Shown here: positions 17,285-27,965 of the stretch, piece by piece
Layout: each line of letters begins with the position of its first letter
How positions within the stretch are numbered: the first letter of the stretch is position 1
Origin: Proteus terrae
GTDB lineage: Bacteria > Pseudomonadota > Gammaproteobacteria > Enterobacterales > Enterobacteriaceae
DNA length: 64,000 nt
Direction of reading: 5' to 3'
NCBI RefSeq assembly: GCF_003144325.1
Contig: NZ_PENS01000002.1
Coordinates: 62,001-126,000 of the forward strand
Translations under genes and position numbers: made by a program
The notes under the pieces: generated by a model
Told to the model about the DNA's origin: nothing
The model's database searches: none
What the model saw: the letters and a program-made list of their open reading frames with translations, nothing else

Positions 17285-18022
17285 TTACTTACCGCTAAGA
17301 TGGGAACTTAGCGGTAAAAATCCAGATTTAATAAAATACGTCTTAGCATAAGGAGATAATATCTCCTGATATAAACTATAAGCCTGAGAATGAATAAGCG
17401 TCGCACAATAGTGCGCGATAACATTAAAGGGTTTTGGAATATCGAAGATCTTTAATTCAGGAAATTTGCTTAATTGTGTTTGGTAATGCTGGTAACCAAT
17501 AAACGCGTCTGCTTGGTGTGTGGCAATTAAATAATGTGCTGCCATTCTACCTTGAGGAATAGTAAGTGAATGCTCACCCCCAACCAAAGAAAGTGCTCGT
17601 ATTTTTAATGCCTGACTTAACTTTGGGTCAATCTGCGCGATATTATCAAATAGTTGCCAACTATAATCCCCTGAGGGATCTGTTTTTGGTGTGGATATCC
17701 CTAATTTTAATGCAGTATTTGATAATACGCTAAGCCAGTTATCTTCTTCATTTACATCATTACGACGAGCTGTAATACAAAGCTGATTGGCAATAAAAGG
17801 AGCATATTGTAGTGCAAAACCTTTATCAATTAATTGCTTTGCATTATTTTCATCAGCAGAAAGAAACAAATGACAGGTTTCCCCTTGTTCAATACGTTGG
17901 CGCAAAAGCCCGGCAGGTCCAAATGTAAGTGTCCACTTCTCGCCTGTTTTTTGCTGATGATGCTCAATAAAAGCAGGTAGTGTAGTTTTTAAACTACCTG
18001 CTGCAAAAAGGGAAAATGTCAT
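17285..18022 (-). CDS. ModA-like substrate-binding protein without signal peptide
   Basis: A 245-residue protein related to the molybdate-binding ModA family: FAAGSLKTTLPAF at the N-terminus, FGPAGLLRQRIEQGE near residue 33-47 and LFLSADENNAKQL match the usual AASL, FGSSG and DVFLSA segments. It begins directly with the mature fold and has no export signal, unlike true ModA. It starts 11 bp after the stop of a periplasmic metal/oxyanion-binding protein and is probably co-transcribed. It may act as a cytoplasmic oxyanion-binding or sensing protein; this is inference. Its last codons encode an 11-bp hairpin. Confidence 0.7.
   Translation of the reverse strand: MTFSLFAAGSLKTTLPAFIEHHQQKTGEKWTLTFGPAGLLRQRIEQGETCHLFLSADENNAKQLIDKGFALQYAPFIANQLCITARRNDVNEEDNWLSVLSNTALKLGISTPKTDPSGDYSWQLFDNIAQIDPKLSQALKIRALSLVGGEHSLTIPQGRMAAHYLIATHQADAFIGYQHYQTQLSKFPELKIFDIPKPFNVIAHYCATLIHSQAYSLYQEILSPYAKTYFIKSGFLPLSSHLSGK
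17289..17317. terminator. 11-bp hairpin between purT and the ModA-like gene
   Basis: TTACCGCTAAG and CTTAGCGGTAA form a perfect 11-bp stem with a 7-base loop, 20 bp after the purT stop. It lies inside the last codons of the convergent ModA-like gene. No long T run follows, so it may act as a weak or factor-assisted terminator. Confidence 0.55.
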
Positions 18023-18033
18023 GGTGTTATATC

Positions 18034-19092
18034 CTACTCTTTTCCTTGATACTGAGTACGATAGAATTTTTTATACCAATCATTAGCTGCTTTTTGCATA
18101 TCGATATCGCTAAATTTTTCAGGATATATTTTTTTTGCCATCCACAATTCACCTATTGCCATAGCTTCAGGCATTGGGTATCCCCATGCTTTCGCATACT
18201 CAGGCATTAAGTAAATTCGGTTATTTTTAACAGCGCTAATGACTTGCCAACGTGCATCTTGTTTGATTTCATCGACAACTTGAGGATATCTGTCTTGAAT
18301 AAAAATGACTTCTGGATCCCATGCAATAACTTGTTCTAGCGAGACTTGCTTATAACCTTTAACGGTTGATGCGGCGACATTAAATGCACCTGCATGTTCC
18401 ATCATTAACCCAGTATATTTTCCTGAGCCATATGTTGTTAAGTCTGGATTCGCCATATAAGCCCGCACTCGTTGCTCTTTAGGAACATTTTGTAAGCGCT
18501 GACTAACTTGTTCACGTTGTTTAAAGGTATCGTTAACTAATGCTTGTGCATTTTCTGATTTATTGACGATATCACCAATCAGCAAAATACCTTCTTTTAA
18601 CCCTTCGTTATAGGCTTGCTCTTCATTTTGTAATGTTGGATTCAGTGTTGATTTATCATCATTAACTTCTTTACGTAATGAAATCGCCACAACAGGAATA
18701 CCAAGAGCAGAGATCTTATCAATCATCTCTTTAGGGGCATAATTAGTAACAAAAACGACTTGAGGTTGCAGCTTGACTAAGCTTTCAGCATCAAAACTGG
18801 TGAGATCGCCGACTTTAGGTGTTTTTTCTAGAGATGGTGCTAGTTGTGCATATCCATCGCCAAGTTGTTGCTTCCAATTGGACATCACACCAACAATTTT
18901 ATCTGTGGCATCTAGTTGAACTAATAAGTTCAAAGTTTGGTGTTGTAAAACCACCGTTCTTTCTACTTTGTCTGGAATGGTAACAGTGCGACCAATTTGG
19001 TCTACGATTTGTCTATCTGCATAAGAGAAAGAAGAGAGGGAGAGTAAGCCAATACCTAGTAAACAGTGTTGTAATAAAGCTTTCATAGTCAT
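18034..19092 (-). CDS. Periplasmic ABC-type substrate-binding protein, class III (BtuF/MolA-like)
   Basis: A 352-residue protein with a clear signal peptide (MTMKALLQHC to SYA, cleaved about residue 25) and a helical-backbone metal-receptor fold: DQIGRTVTIPDKVERTVVLQ at the start, LVKLQPQVVFVTN near 120, and WDPEVIFIQ near 260. The class binds iron chelates, cobalamin, haem or, for Haemophilus MolA, molybdate and tungstate. The second gene of the pair is ModA-like, and a ModE-like inverted repeat lies just upstream, so molybdate or tungstate is the favoured ligand. No permease or ATPase gene is in the window. A siderophore ligand remains possible. Confidence 0.75.
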   Translation of the reverse strand: MTMKALLQHCLLGIGLLSLSSFSYADRQIVDQIGRTVTIPDKVERTVVLQHQTLNLLVQLDATDKIVGVMSNWKQQLGDGYAQLAPSLEKTPKVGDLTSFDAESLVKLQPQVVFVTNYAPKEMIDKISALGIPVVAISLRKEVNDDKSTLNPTLQNEEQAYNEGLKEGILLIGDIVNKSENAQALVNDTFKQREQVSQRLQNVPKEQRVRAYMANPDLTTYGSGKYTGLMMEHAGAFNVAASTVKGYKQVSLEQVIAWDPEVIFIQDRYPQVVDEIKQDARWQVISAVKNNRIYLMPEYAKAWGYPMPEAMAIGELWMAKKIYPEKFSDIDMQKAANDWYKKFYRTQYQGKE

Positions 19093-19107
19093 AAACCCAA
19101 GTTAATA

Positions 19108-19133
19108 TCGCTGTATAATAAAATATACAACTA
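19108..19133. promoter_or_regulatory. ModE-like inverted repeat
   Basis: TGTATA and TATACA are separated by six bases at 19112-19129, inside half-sites CGCTGTATA and AGTTGTATA that resemble the ModE half-site CGTTATATA. It lies 20 bp before the start of the MolA-like gene, where a bound molybdate sensor would block transcription. A third TATACA follows at 19137. Confidence 0.5.
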
Positions 19134-19219
19134 AAATATACAGCAAGTATTATTTTGGCTCAAACTTTAATCATATAAGGAGCTTAATCACTTTTATTCG
19201 CTTAATTTTTTACTCGACC

Positions 19220-19247
19220 CTTGAAACTTGCTTAACTATCCCCACTT
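19220..19247 (+). promoter_or_regulatory. Sigma-32 heat-shock promoter of htpG
   Basis: CTTGAAA (-35, preceded by CC) and CCCCACTT (-10) are separated by 13 bp, a close match to the RpoH consensus CTTGAAA-N11-16-CCCCATNT. It lies 50 bp before the htpG start codon. Confidence 0.88.
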
Positions 19248-19296
19248 TTTACTCATATTGATTTTTTTCGCCAAATTAGGATTAATTGAGGTAAAA

Positions 19297-21180
19297 ATGA
19301 GTATGAAAGGTCAGGAAACAAGAGGATTTCAGTCAGAAGTTAAACAACTTCTCCAATTAATGATCCATTCTCTTTACTCCAATAAAGAAATTTTCCTTCG
19401 CGAATTGATTTCGAACGCATCAGATGCGGCTGATAAATTGCGTTTCCGTGCATTATCAGATGCAGCACTTTATGAAAATAATGGTGAGTTGCATGTGCGC
19501 ATTTCCACTGATAAAGAAGCTCGTACTCTGACTATCAGTGATAATGGTATTGGTATGACTCGCGATGAAGTCATTGATAATCTGGGTACTATTGCAAAAT
19601 CAGGCACTAAATCATTCTTAGAATCTATCGGACAAGATCAAGCTAAAGATAGCCAATTAATTGGTCAGTTTGGTGTCGGATTCTATTCTGCGTTTATCGT
19701 TGCAGATAAAGTGACAGTACGCACTCGTGCAGCTGGCGAAAGTGCAGATAAAGGTGTTTTTTGGGAGTCTGAAGGCGAGGGTGATTACACCGTTGCTGAT
19801 ATTGAAAAAGCAGATCGCGGGACTGAAATTACGCTTCATTTACGTGAAGGTGAAGATGAGTATCTAGACGATTGGCGTCTGCGTAGCATTATTAGTAAAT
19901 ATTCTGACCATATTTCTCTGCCTGTTGAAATTGAAACAAAAAATGAAGAAGATGGCACAGTAACATGGGAAAAAATTAATAAAGCACAAGCCCTTTGGAC
20001 TCGTAACAAATCTGAAGTAAGTGATGAAGAGTATAAAGAGTTTTATAAGCATATCTCACATGACTTTGCCGACCCATTAAGCTGGGTACATAACCGTGTA
20101 GAAGGTAAGCAAGAGTATACAAGCTTATTATATGTGCCTTCAAAAGCGCCTTGGGATTTATGGAATCGTGAACAACGTCACGGTTTAAAACTGTATGTCC
20201 AGCGCGTCTTTATTATGGATGAAGCTGAGCAGTTTATGCCTAATTACCTGCGTTTTATTCGTGGGTTAGTGGATTCTAATGATTTACCGCTAAACGTTTC
20301 ACGTGAAATTTTACAAGACAGCTCAGTTACACGTAACTTACGTAGTGCATTAACTAAACGTGCATTACAGATGTTACAAAAACTGGCAGAAAACAAGCCG
20401 GAAGAGTATCAAGCATTCTGGAAAGAGTTTGGTTTAGTCTTAAAAGAAGGCCCTGCAGAAGACTCATCTAACATTGAAACAATTGCTAAATTACTACGTT
20501 TTGCATCAACGCATAACGATAGTGATGCTCAAACAGTTTCTCTGGAAGATTATGTTGGCCGTATGGTCGATGGTCAGGAAAAAATCTACTACATCACCGC
20601 AGATAGCTATGCCGCGGCAAAAAACAGTCCTCATTTAGAGCTGTTCCGCAAAAAAGGTATCGAGGTACTGCTGTTATCTGATCGTATAGATGAGTGGATG
20701 ATGAATTACCTGACTGAGTTTGATGGCAAATCATTCCAGTCTGTCAGTAAAGCGGATGAATCTCTTGATAAACTTGCAGATGAAGAGAAGCAGGCTGAGC
20801 AAGAAGAAACAGATAAACAATTAGCACCGTTCGTCGAACGTATTAAAACCTTGCTAGGAGATAAAGTTAAAGATGTAAAATTAACGCATCGTTTAACAGA
20901 TACTCCAGCAATCGTGACAACCAGTGCTGATGAAATGACAACACAAATGGCTAAATTGTTTGCAGCAGCAGGACAAGAAGTGCCAGAAGTGAAATACAAC
21001 TTTGAGCTGAATCCAAATCACCCATTAGTGAAGCAAACAGCCGAGCTAACGGATGAAGCATTATTTGCGGATTGGGTAAATTTATTACTCGATCAGGCAT
21101 TATTTGCTGAAAGAGGCTCTTTAGAAGATCCAAACCAGTTTATTCGCTTAGTGAATCAACTTTTAGTTCAAAAAGCGTAA
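19297..21180 (+). CDS. htpG: Molecular chaperone HtpG (Hsp90)
   Basis: A 627-residue Hsp90. The GHKL ATPase domain is clear ([36 protein letters not shown]), followed by the middle and C-terminal dimerisation domains; it lacks the charged eukaryotic linker. It is an ATP-driven cytoplasmic chaperone for late folding. The open frame extends 69 bp further upstream, but the start at 19297 is chosen because GAGG lies five bases before it and E. coli HtpG begins with the same [13 protein letters not shown] two codons later. A sigma-32 promoter precedes it and a terminator follows, so it is a single heat-shock gene. Confidence 0.96.
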   Translation: MSMKGQETRGFQSEVKQLLQLMIHSLYSNKEIFLRELISNASDAADKLRFRALSDAALYENNGELHVRISTDKEARTLTISDNGIGMTRDEVIDNLGTIAKSGTKSFLESIGQDQAKDSQLIGQFGVGFYSAFIVADKVTVRTRAAGESADKGVFWESEGEGDYTVADIEKADRGTEITLHLREGEDEYLDDWRLRSIISKYSDHISLPVEIETKNEEDGTVTWEKINKAQALWTRNKSEVSDEEYKEFYKHISHDFADPLSWVHNRVEGKQEYTSLLYVPSKAPWDLWNREQRHGLKLYVQRVFIMDEAEQFMPNYLRFIRGLVDSNDLPLNVSREILQDSSVTRNLRSALTKRALQMLQKLAENKPEEYQAFWKEFGLVLKEGPAEDSSNIETIAKLLRFASTHNDSDAQTVSLEDYVGRMVDGQEKIYYITADSYAAAKNSPHLELFRKKGIEVLLLSDRIDEWMMNYLTEFDGKSFQSVSKADESLDKLADEEKQAEQEETDKQLAPFVERIKTLLGDKVKDVKLTHRLTDTPAIVTTSADEMTTQMAKLFAAAGQEVPEVKYNFELNPNHPLVKQTAELTDEALFADWVNLLLDQALFAERGSLEDPNQFIRLVNQLLVQKA

Positions 21181-21202
21181 CTGTTTTCGTTTTCAAATAT
21201 TT

Positions 21203-21240
21203 AAACCACGTTTATCTGAAAAGAGAGCGTGGTTTTTTCT
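21203..21240 (+). terminator. htpG terminator
   Basis: An 8-bp stem (AAACCACG/CGTGGTTT) with a 17-base loop is followed by TTTTCTTTTT, starting 22 bp after the htpG stop codon. Confidence 0.85.
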
Positions 21241-21335
21241 TTTTCGATAAAAAATAAAATGCAATCGCTACTGTGATTTCTTGAGCGATGACCTCACAAA
21301 ATGGTATGGTAATGCGTTTTCGAGTTTAAATATAA

Positions 21336-22007
<672 letters not shown>

Positions 22008-22026
22008 TTTCGTCATTGTGATGACT

Positions 22027-22053
22027 AATCCCGGTTGAGCCGGGATTTTTTTT
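22027..22053 (+). terminator. adk terminator
   Basis: AATCCCGG and CCGGGATT form an 8-bp stem with a 5-base loop, followed by at least seven T, 20 bp after the adk stop codon. Confidence 0.9.
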
Positions 22054-22170
22054 ATCTAAATAAAATAGGGGAAAAGAACAATCCAATAAATTGACAAGCA
22101 CAATCTATTATTTTCCTTTATGCTTCTACTCTTTGGTTATCCTAATAAAATAACTCTAAGGAGTCATAGT

Positions 22171-23151
22171 ATGAATGATGCTAAGTATGGTGTTCTTTTG
22201 GTTAATCTTGGCACACCTGATGAGCCGACAACGGGTGCTGTTCGACGTTATTTAGCACAATTTCTTAGCGATCCTCGTGTTGTTGATGTTTCTCCTTTGA
22301 TTTGGAAACCAATATTACAAGGGGCGATATTACCGTTTCGCTCACCTAAAGTGGCTAAGTTATACCAACAGATTTGGATGGATGAAGGATCACCACTTTT
22401 AGTTTACAGCCGAGCGCAACAACGTGCTGTCGCTGAGCGATTACCTAATATCCCCGTAGAGTTAGGGATGTGTTATGGCAATCCATCGCTAAATGAAGGG
22501 GTTGAAAAGTTATTACAACAAGGTGTTGAAAAGATTATTTTGTTACCGCTGTATCCTCAATACTCTTGCTCCACTTCTGCTGCGGTATTTGATGGTGTTA
22601 GTCGCATTTTTAAAGATATGCGCACAATACCTTCTCTTCACTTTATTCGCAGTTATCCTACTCATCCGCTTTATATCAAAGCGCTTGTCACCTCTATTGA
22701 GAAAAGTTTTCAGCAATATGGCAAACCCGATCGTTTAATTCTCTCTTTTCATGGTATTCCTGAGCGCTTTATCAAAACGGGCGATATTTATTATGATGAG
22801 TGTTGCCTCACAACAGAAAAACTAAAACAGCAATTAGAAGAACAGTTAGGTTATCCTAAAGAGCAAGTCATGCTGACATTCCAGTCACGCTTTGGTCGTG
22901 AACCTTGGTTATCGCCTTATACGGATAAAACGATGGAAAAGCTGGGAAGTGAGGGGGTTGAACATGTGCAGGTTGTATGCCCAGGATTTTCATCTGATTG
23001 CTTGGAAACATTAGAAGAAATTAATGAACAGAACCGAGAATTCTTTATTCATGGTGGTGGCAAACAGTACGAATATATTCCGGCATTAAATGATGATCCA
23101 GAGCATATTGACTTGCTAGAAGCGATGATCCGTGAGGTATGCGAAAAATAA
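22171..23151 (+). CDS. hemH: Ferrochelatase
   Basis: A 326-residue ferrochelatase that inserts ferrous iron into protoporphyrin IX, the last step of protohaem synthesis, at the inner membrane face. The start [19 protein letters not shown], the catalytic-histidine segment [10 protein letters not shown] near residue 194 and the C-terminal [12 protein letters not shown], with the conserved glutamate, are typical. The frame is open 51 bp further upstream; 22171 is chosen because AAGGAG precedes it and the family begins here. In E. coli aes follows hemH; here a Wzz-like gene does. Confidence 0.95.
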   Translation: MNDAKYGVLLVNLGTPDEPTTGAVRRYLAQFLSDPRVVDVSPLIWKPILQGAILPFRSPKVAKLYQQIWMDEGSPLLVYSRAQQRAVAERLPNIPVELGMCYGNPSLNEGVEKLLQQGVEKIILLPLYPQYSCSTSAAVFDGVSRIFKDMRTIPSLHFIRSYPTHPLYIKALVTSIEKSFQQYGKPDRLILSFHGIPERFIKTGDIYYDECCLTTEKLKQQLEEQLGYPKEQVMLTFQSRFGREPWLSPYTDKTMEKLGSEGVEHVQVVCPGFSSDCLETLEEINEQNREFFIHGGGKQYEYIPALNDDPEHIDLLEAMIREVCEK

Positions 23152-23314
23152 TTACTGAATTCTATAAATAAAATTATCGGATTTGATGATATATTAATTT
23201 GAACATATTTCAGTTATATATAAACTTATCTTTTCTCATTTTTTAAGTCTTTTAGTGGAAATCACTAAAAGTGCTGATAAACGGACACTGCATTACATAA
23301 ATTTAGGCAGGAAA

Positions 23315-24433
23315 ATGAATAGTAAGCTTTCAAAACCACAATCTTCAGAAGTTGATAAAGGGAATTTTGATGACTTTTATCTAAAACAGAACGATGAAAT
23401 CGATCTTTTTGAATTATTTTCTGTTATTTATAAATCAAAATTTGTCATTATTGGTATCACGTTATTATTTGCTATCGTTGGCTTTACTGTTGCAAGCTTT
23501 TTACCACAAAAATGGACGAGTCAAGCTGCAATTACCAAGCCAATGCTTGATGAAATGAAGCAATTAAGAGCGACATTGACTGAACTTAGCTTAGTGGATG
23601 TTGATACGGGTGTTAATGGTTCTTCCGTTTATCAAAAATTTATCAATAACTATAACTCTCGTGTTTTGCGTGAAGAGTATTTGATCAGTACGGATTATTA
23701 CAAAAATTTGCTGGCTAAAATGGAAGATCCAACACCACTGGATAAACGTAAATTAATTGAAGAAATCGTAACGAAAGATATTAATTTAAAAGCTTCAGAT
23801 GACAAAAAGAATGAAGAAGAGTTTAGTGGTGAAATTAATTTAAGCTTTACAGCGCCAACCCCTGAAGAAGCTTACGATTTACTTTCTGGTTATATTCGCT
23901 TTATCTCTACCAAAGTACGTGTAGAAGTAAAAGACGAAATTGATGATCAAATTGAGCGTAAATTAAGTTTCGCGCAAAAAGCCTATGAAATGGATTTAGA
24001 GCGTATCGCTAATGCGCGTAATGTTAATGTGCAACGCTTAAAATATGCGTTGGAGATTGCTAATGCGGCAGGAGTAAAAAAACCAATTTCCAGTGAAGGC
24101 GCACAAATTAAAGATGATCCTGATTACTCTATTGCCATGGGTTCTGATGCGTTAAGTAGTAAATTGGCTATTACAGAAGCTATTGTTGATCCAACAACAG
24201 TAAGTACTGATCTGAAAAACCGTTTATACAATATGAAGCAACTAGAAAAAGTAAAATTAGATGATCTTCAATTTGTGCCGTTCAAATATATGTTGAAACC
24301 TTACGAACCGACTAAAAAAGATGCACCTAAACGCGCTCTGATTTTAGTTGGCACCGCTTTTGTTGGTTTCATTCTTTCTGTTATGGGCGTCTTACTGAGC
24401 TACATGGCAAGAAGTCGTCGTAAAACTGCATAA
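23315..24433 (+). CDS. Wzz/FepE-type polysaccharide chain-length determinant
   Basis: A 372-residue inner-membrane protein with the Wzz layout: a cytoplasmic N-terminus (IDLFELFSVIYKSK), a first membrane segment (about residues 43-64), a long periplasmic region with coiled-coil character, and a last membrane segment near 345-365 followed by a basic tail. Wzz proteins set the modal length of O-antigen or enterobacterial common antigen chains by working with Wzy. The start at 23315 has AGGA close upstream; an upstream GTG is less likely. No polysaccharide genes surround it. It occupies the place between hemH and gsk where E. coli has aes. Confidence 0.82.
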   Translation: MNSKLSKPQSSEVDKGNFDDFYLKQNDEIDLFELFSVIYKSKFVIIGITLLFAIVGFTVASFLPQKWTSQAAITKPMLDEMKQLRATLTELSLVDVDTGVNGSSVYQKFINNYNSRVLREEYLISTDYYKNLLAKMEDPTPLDKRKLIEEIVTKDINLKASDDKKNEEEFSGEINLSFTAPTPEEAYDLLSGYIRFISTKVRVEVKDEIDDQIERKLSFAQKAYEMDLERIANARNVNVQRLKYALEIANAAGVKKPISSEGAQIKDDPDYSIAMGSDALSSKLAITEAIVDPTTVSTDLKNRLYNMKQLEKVKLDDLQFVPFKYMLKPYEPTKKDAPKRALILVGTAFVGFILSVMGVLLSYMARSRRKTA

Positions 24434-24536
24434 AAATATCTTTAAATAAGTAGGTGTACTGACGTACACCTACTGTCTCTCCTATAATATTGTGTTAACA
24501 TTGCGCATCTTTTTTAGCTGTGTAGCATCGTTCACA

Positions 24537-25847
24537 ATGAAATTCCCTGGCAAACGAAAATCCAAACACTATTTTCCCGTTAGTTTACGAGATCCTCTAT
24601 TACAACCCATCATCAATATGACGGAGAGCGAATCCTCTCGCGCTTATATCGTGGGTATTGACCAAACATTGGTTGATATTGAAGCGAAAGTTGATGAGGA
24701 GTTTATTAACCGTTATAACTTGAGTCAGGGACACTCTCTTGTTATTGAAGATGATGTCGCAGAGGCACTTTATCGTGAATTAACAGACAATAATCTGATA
24801 ACACACGAATTTGCTGGTGGCACCATTGGCAATACGCTACATAACTACTCTGTATTGGCTGACGACCGCTCTGTGTTATTAGGTACTATGTGTAATAACA
24901 TTCAGATTGGTAGCTATGCTTATCGTTATTTATGTAATACCTCTAGCCGTACTGACCTTAATTACCTCCAGGGTGTTGATGGCGCCATTGGGCGCTGTTT
25001 TACGCTGATCACGGAAAATGGTGAACGCACATTTGCTATTAGCCCCGGTCAAATGAATCAGCTTAAACCTGAAAGTATTCCGGAAGAGGTGATCGCTGAA
25101 GCTTCTGCATTGGTATTAACAGCTTATTTAGTTCGCTGTAAACCCGGTGAACCGATGCCGTTGGCAACCATGAAAGCAATTGAATACGCGAAAAAATATG
25201 ATGTGCCAGTTGTTCTCACCCTTGGTACAAAATACGTTATTGCAGATGATCCACAATGGTGGCGTGATTTCCTAAAAGAGCATGTGTCTGTTGTGGCAAT
25301 GAATGAAGATGAAGCGTTTGAGTTAACAGGGCATTCTGATCCTCTGTTAGCCTCTGATGTTGCTTTAGAGTGGGTAGATTTAGTGCTTTGTACCGCTGGG
25401 CCTGCAGGGCTTTATATGGGCGGTTATACAGAACATAGCTTTAAGCGCCAAACCACACATCCTTTATTACCGGGAGCGATTGCTGAATTTAATCGCTATG
25501 AATTTAGTCGTGCTATGCGCCGTAAAGATTGTGATGAGCCAGAAAAAGTCTATTCTCATATTGAGCCTTATATGGGTGGCCCAGAAAAAATCATGAATAC
25601 AAATGGTGCGGGTGACGCAGCATTGTCAGCATTACTACATGATATTACAGCGAATAGCTATCATCGTATTAATGTGCCAAATTCAAGTAAGCATCCTCGG
25701 ACTTATTTAACTTATTCATCGTTAGCGCAAGTGTGTAAATATGCTAACCGAGTGAGTTATCAAGTGCTAAGCCAGCATTCTCCACGCTTGACGCGCGGTT
25801 TACCTGAAAAAGAAGACAGCTTGGAAGAAGCTTATTGGGAACGTTGA
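24537..25847 (+). CDS. gsk: Inosine-guanosine kinase
   Basis: A 436-residue PfkB-family nucleoside kinase that phosphorylates inosine and guanosine for purine salvage. MKFPGKRKSKHYFP at the start, FAGGTIGNTLHNYSVLADD near 85-103 and the catalytic TNGAGDAALSALLHD near 360 match E. coli Gsk closely. The frame is open 45 bp upstream, but 24537 corresponds to the E. coli start; its ribosome site is weak. It stands between the Wzz-like gene and ybaL and shares a bidirectional terminator with ybaL. Confidence 0.95.
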   Translation: MKFPGKRKSKHYFPVSLRDPLLQPIINMTESESSRAYIVGIDQTLVDIEAKVDEEFINRYNLSQGHSLVIEDDVAEALYRELTDNNLITHEFAGGTIGNTLHNYSVLADDRSVLLGTMCNNIQIGSYAYRYLCNTSSRTDLNYLQGVDGAIGRCFTLITENGERTFAISPGQMNQLKPESIPEEVIAEASALVLTAYLVRCKPGEPMPLATMKAIEYAKKYDVPVVLTLGTKYVIADDPQWWRDFLKEHVSVVAMNEDEAFELTGHSDPLLASDVALEWVDLVLCTAGPAGLYMGGYTEHSFKRQTTHPLLPGAIAEFNRYEFSRAMRRKDCDEPEKVYSHIEPYMGGPEKIMNTNGAGDAALSALLHDITANSYHRINVPNSSKHPRTYLTYSSLAQVCKYANRVSYQVLSQHSPRLTRGLPEKEDSLEEAYWER

Positions 25848-25892
25848 GTTTATATTGTTTCTAAGTCTTGTTTTATCCGAGTGAAATAAAAA

Positions 25893-25925
25893 AAACCTAT
25901 CAACATTTATTGATAGGTTTTTTTA
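25893..25925. terminator. Bidirectional terminator between gsk and ybaL
   Basis: An 11-bp perfect stem (AAACCTATCAA/TTGATAGGTTT) with a 6-base loop has T runs on both strands, fitting the convergent genes on each side. Confidence 0.92.
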
Positions 25926-25967
25926 TTGACTTAAATTTTATGGGGCTAAGTGGTTATTTGTGTTTGA

Positions 25968-27728
25968 TTATTGCGCTGCACTAGGTGCAATGATTTGTTG
26001 GCCATTTTCAGGTGTATCATCAATAGCACAACCAAACTCAACTTCTTTAATTAGCATATCTGCCATTGCAGTTGCAGTTTGATCTTCATCGATAATGACG
26101 TGATTTGCCCCTTTCTCAAGGATAAAAGAAGCTTCTTCATCGTAGTTAGCGCGCACGATAATATCGTCAAAATGAGCACGAACAATGATATTTAAATCAG
26201 GGTTCATACTTCTTGCTGTTTCCGCGATATCGGCTGCTTCATAACCATTAGGTATCGTCAGTAATAAAGATTTAGCACAATCAATTCGGGCTAAAGCAAG
26301 AGACTCTTTAGTTGATGCATTACCCAGTACTGTGTTTAAGCTTTTCTCTTTTAATTCAGCGAATTTATTACGGCTATTTTCGATAATAACTAATGGAATA
26401 GATTGAGCTAATAATTTCTCCGAAAGCATGCTTCCTGCACGTCCATAACCGACGATAATGGCGTGGCCACAAATATCAACAGGGACTGGCATCTCTTCTT
26501 CAAGCTCTTCTTGTTGTAGTTGCTCCACTTCTTCTTTGGTCTCTGTTTTTGCCAGATAACGGTCTAATAAAGAGAACAATACAGGGTTTAGCATAATAGA
26601 GACTAAAGCACCGGCTAAAACAAGGTTGCGCGCATCGGGTTCTAAAACGTTCAGTGCCACACCAAGACCAGCAAGAATAAAGGCAAACTCACCAATTTGA
26701 GCAAGGCTGGCTGAAATGGTTAAGGCAGTGCGTCTGGAATGTCCAAACATTCGCACAAGGACCAATGCCGCGGCTGATTTACCAATAATAATGATAGCCA
26801 GTGTCGCTAAGATACCTAGTGGATGCTCAATTAATACCATTGGATCAAATAGCATACCGACAGAAACAAAGAACAGTACAGCAAAAGCATCACGCAGCGG
26901 TAAAGTATCTTGAGCCGCTCTGTGGCTTAACTCAGACTCATTAAGAACCATACCGGCAAAGAATGCGCCTAATGCGAAGGAAGCATCAAATAAGGTTACA
27001 GCGCCATAAGCGATACCTAAAGCAAGAGCGAGTACACTCAGTGTAAATAGCTCACGAGAGCCCGTTGCCGCGGTTTTAGCTAAAATCCAAGGAATAAGTT
27101 TACGACCAACAACCATCATGATTAAGATAAAGGCAACAACTTTACCGATTGTAATACCTAAATTGATCATGAGTTCAGAAATACTGGTTTGATCGCTACT
27201 TTCCAGCATATTGGCAACAGCGGGAAGTAGTACAAGGGCTAACACCATGGCTAAGTCTTCAACAATCAACCAACCAATAGCAATTTGACCTCGTTGGCTA
27301 TCAATCAAGCCTCTTTCTTCAAGTGCTCGTAAAAGCACAACGGTACTTGCTGTTGATAGACACAAGCCGAATACTATGCCACTAAATAAACCCCAGCCAA
27401 AAAATGCCGATAATCCCAGTCCTAATAATGTTGCGACTGCAATTTGAGCAATAGCACCTGGAATAGCGATGGCTTTTACCGCCATCAGATCTTTTAACGA
27501 AAAGTGTAAACCCACGCCAAACATTAGCAGAATAACGCCAATTTCAGCGAGTTCAGGAGCGAGAGAGGTATCAGCAACAAAGCCGGGAGTAAATGGACCA
27601 GCGAGTACACCCGCAGCAAGATATCCTACTAAAGGTGAGATTTTTAGCCGTTGAGCGATCATGCCTAAAATATAAGCAAGTGCTAATCCACCAACAATGG
27701 TGGTAATGAGGGGTGTTGAATGCGGCAT
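25968..27728 (-). CDS. ybaL: YbaL-type monovalent cation:proton antiporter (CPA2) with RCK domain
   Basis: A 586-residue protein. The N-terminal two thirds form a CPA2/KefBC-type antiporter with about twelve membrane segments (GYLAAGVLAGPFTPGF, GQIAIGWLIVEDLAMV, FALGAFFAGMVLNESE). After an acidic linker a TrkA-N/RCK nucleotide-binding domain follows (HAIIVGYGRAGSMLSEKLL near residue 423). It probably exchanges potassium or sodium for protons under control of NAD(H) or another ligand. The start at 27728 (ATG) is preferred over the TTG one codon earlier; AAGGAG lies five to eight bases upstream. Order with gsk and fsr is as in E. coli. Confidence 0.92.
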   Translation of the reverse strand: MPHSTPLITTIVGGLALAYILGMIAQRLKISPLVGYLAAGVLAGPFTPGFVADTSLAPELAEIGVILLMFGVGLHFSLKDLMAVKAIAIPGAIAQIAVATLLGLGLSAFFGWGLFSGIVFGLCLSTASTVVLLRALEERGLIDSQRGQIAIGWLIVEDLAMVLALVLLPAVANMLESSDQTSISELMINLGITIGKVVAFILIMMVVGRKLIPWILAKTAATGSRELFTLSVLALALGIAYGAVTLFDASFALGAFFAGMVLNESELSHRAAQDTLPLRDAFAVLFFVSVGMLFDPMVLIEHPLGILATLAIIIIGKSAAALVLVRMFGHSRRTALTISASLAQIGEFAFILAGLGVALNVLEPDARNLVLAGALVSIMLNPVLFSLLDRYLAKTETKEEVEQLQQEELEEEMPVPVDICGHAIIVGYGRAGSMLSEKLLAQSIPLVIIENSRNKFAELKEKSLNTVLGNASTKESLALARIDCAKSLLLTIPNGYEAADIAETARSMNPDLNIIVRAHFDDIIVRANYDEEASFILEKGANHVIIDEDQTATAMADMLIKEVEFGCAIDDTPENGQQIIAPSAAQ

Positions 27729-27965
27729 CAATTCTCCTTCTTTTTATAAAACTACATGTATCGGGGGGCGAGTATATAGCAGGCTGATAGTTTAACGTAT
27801 TCATGCAATAAATTCGCTAAAAATTATTGATTATTTATAAAAATAGCAAGTTGATTGAGTTTTTTGATGCAAATGCATTTTTTTATGTTATTTTAATCAA
27901 TCTTACCTTTTAAAGTAAGAATTACCCTGTTACTGGTTCATTTAGATAACAGGGATAATTACAAG

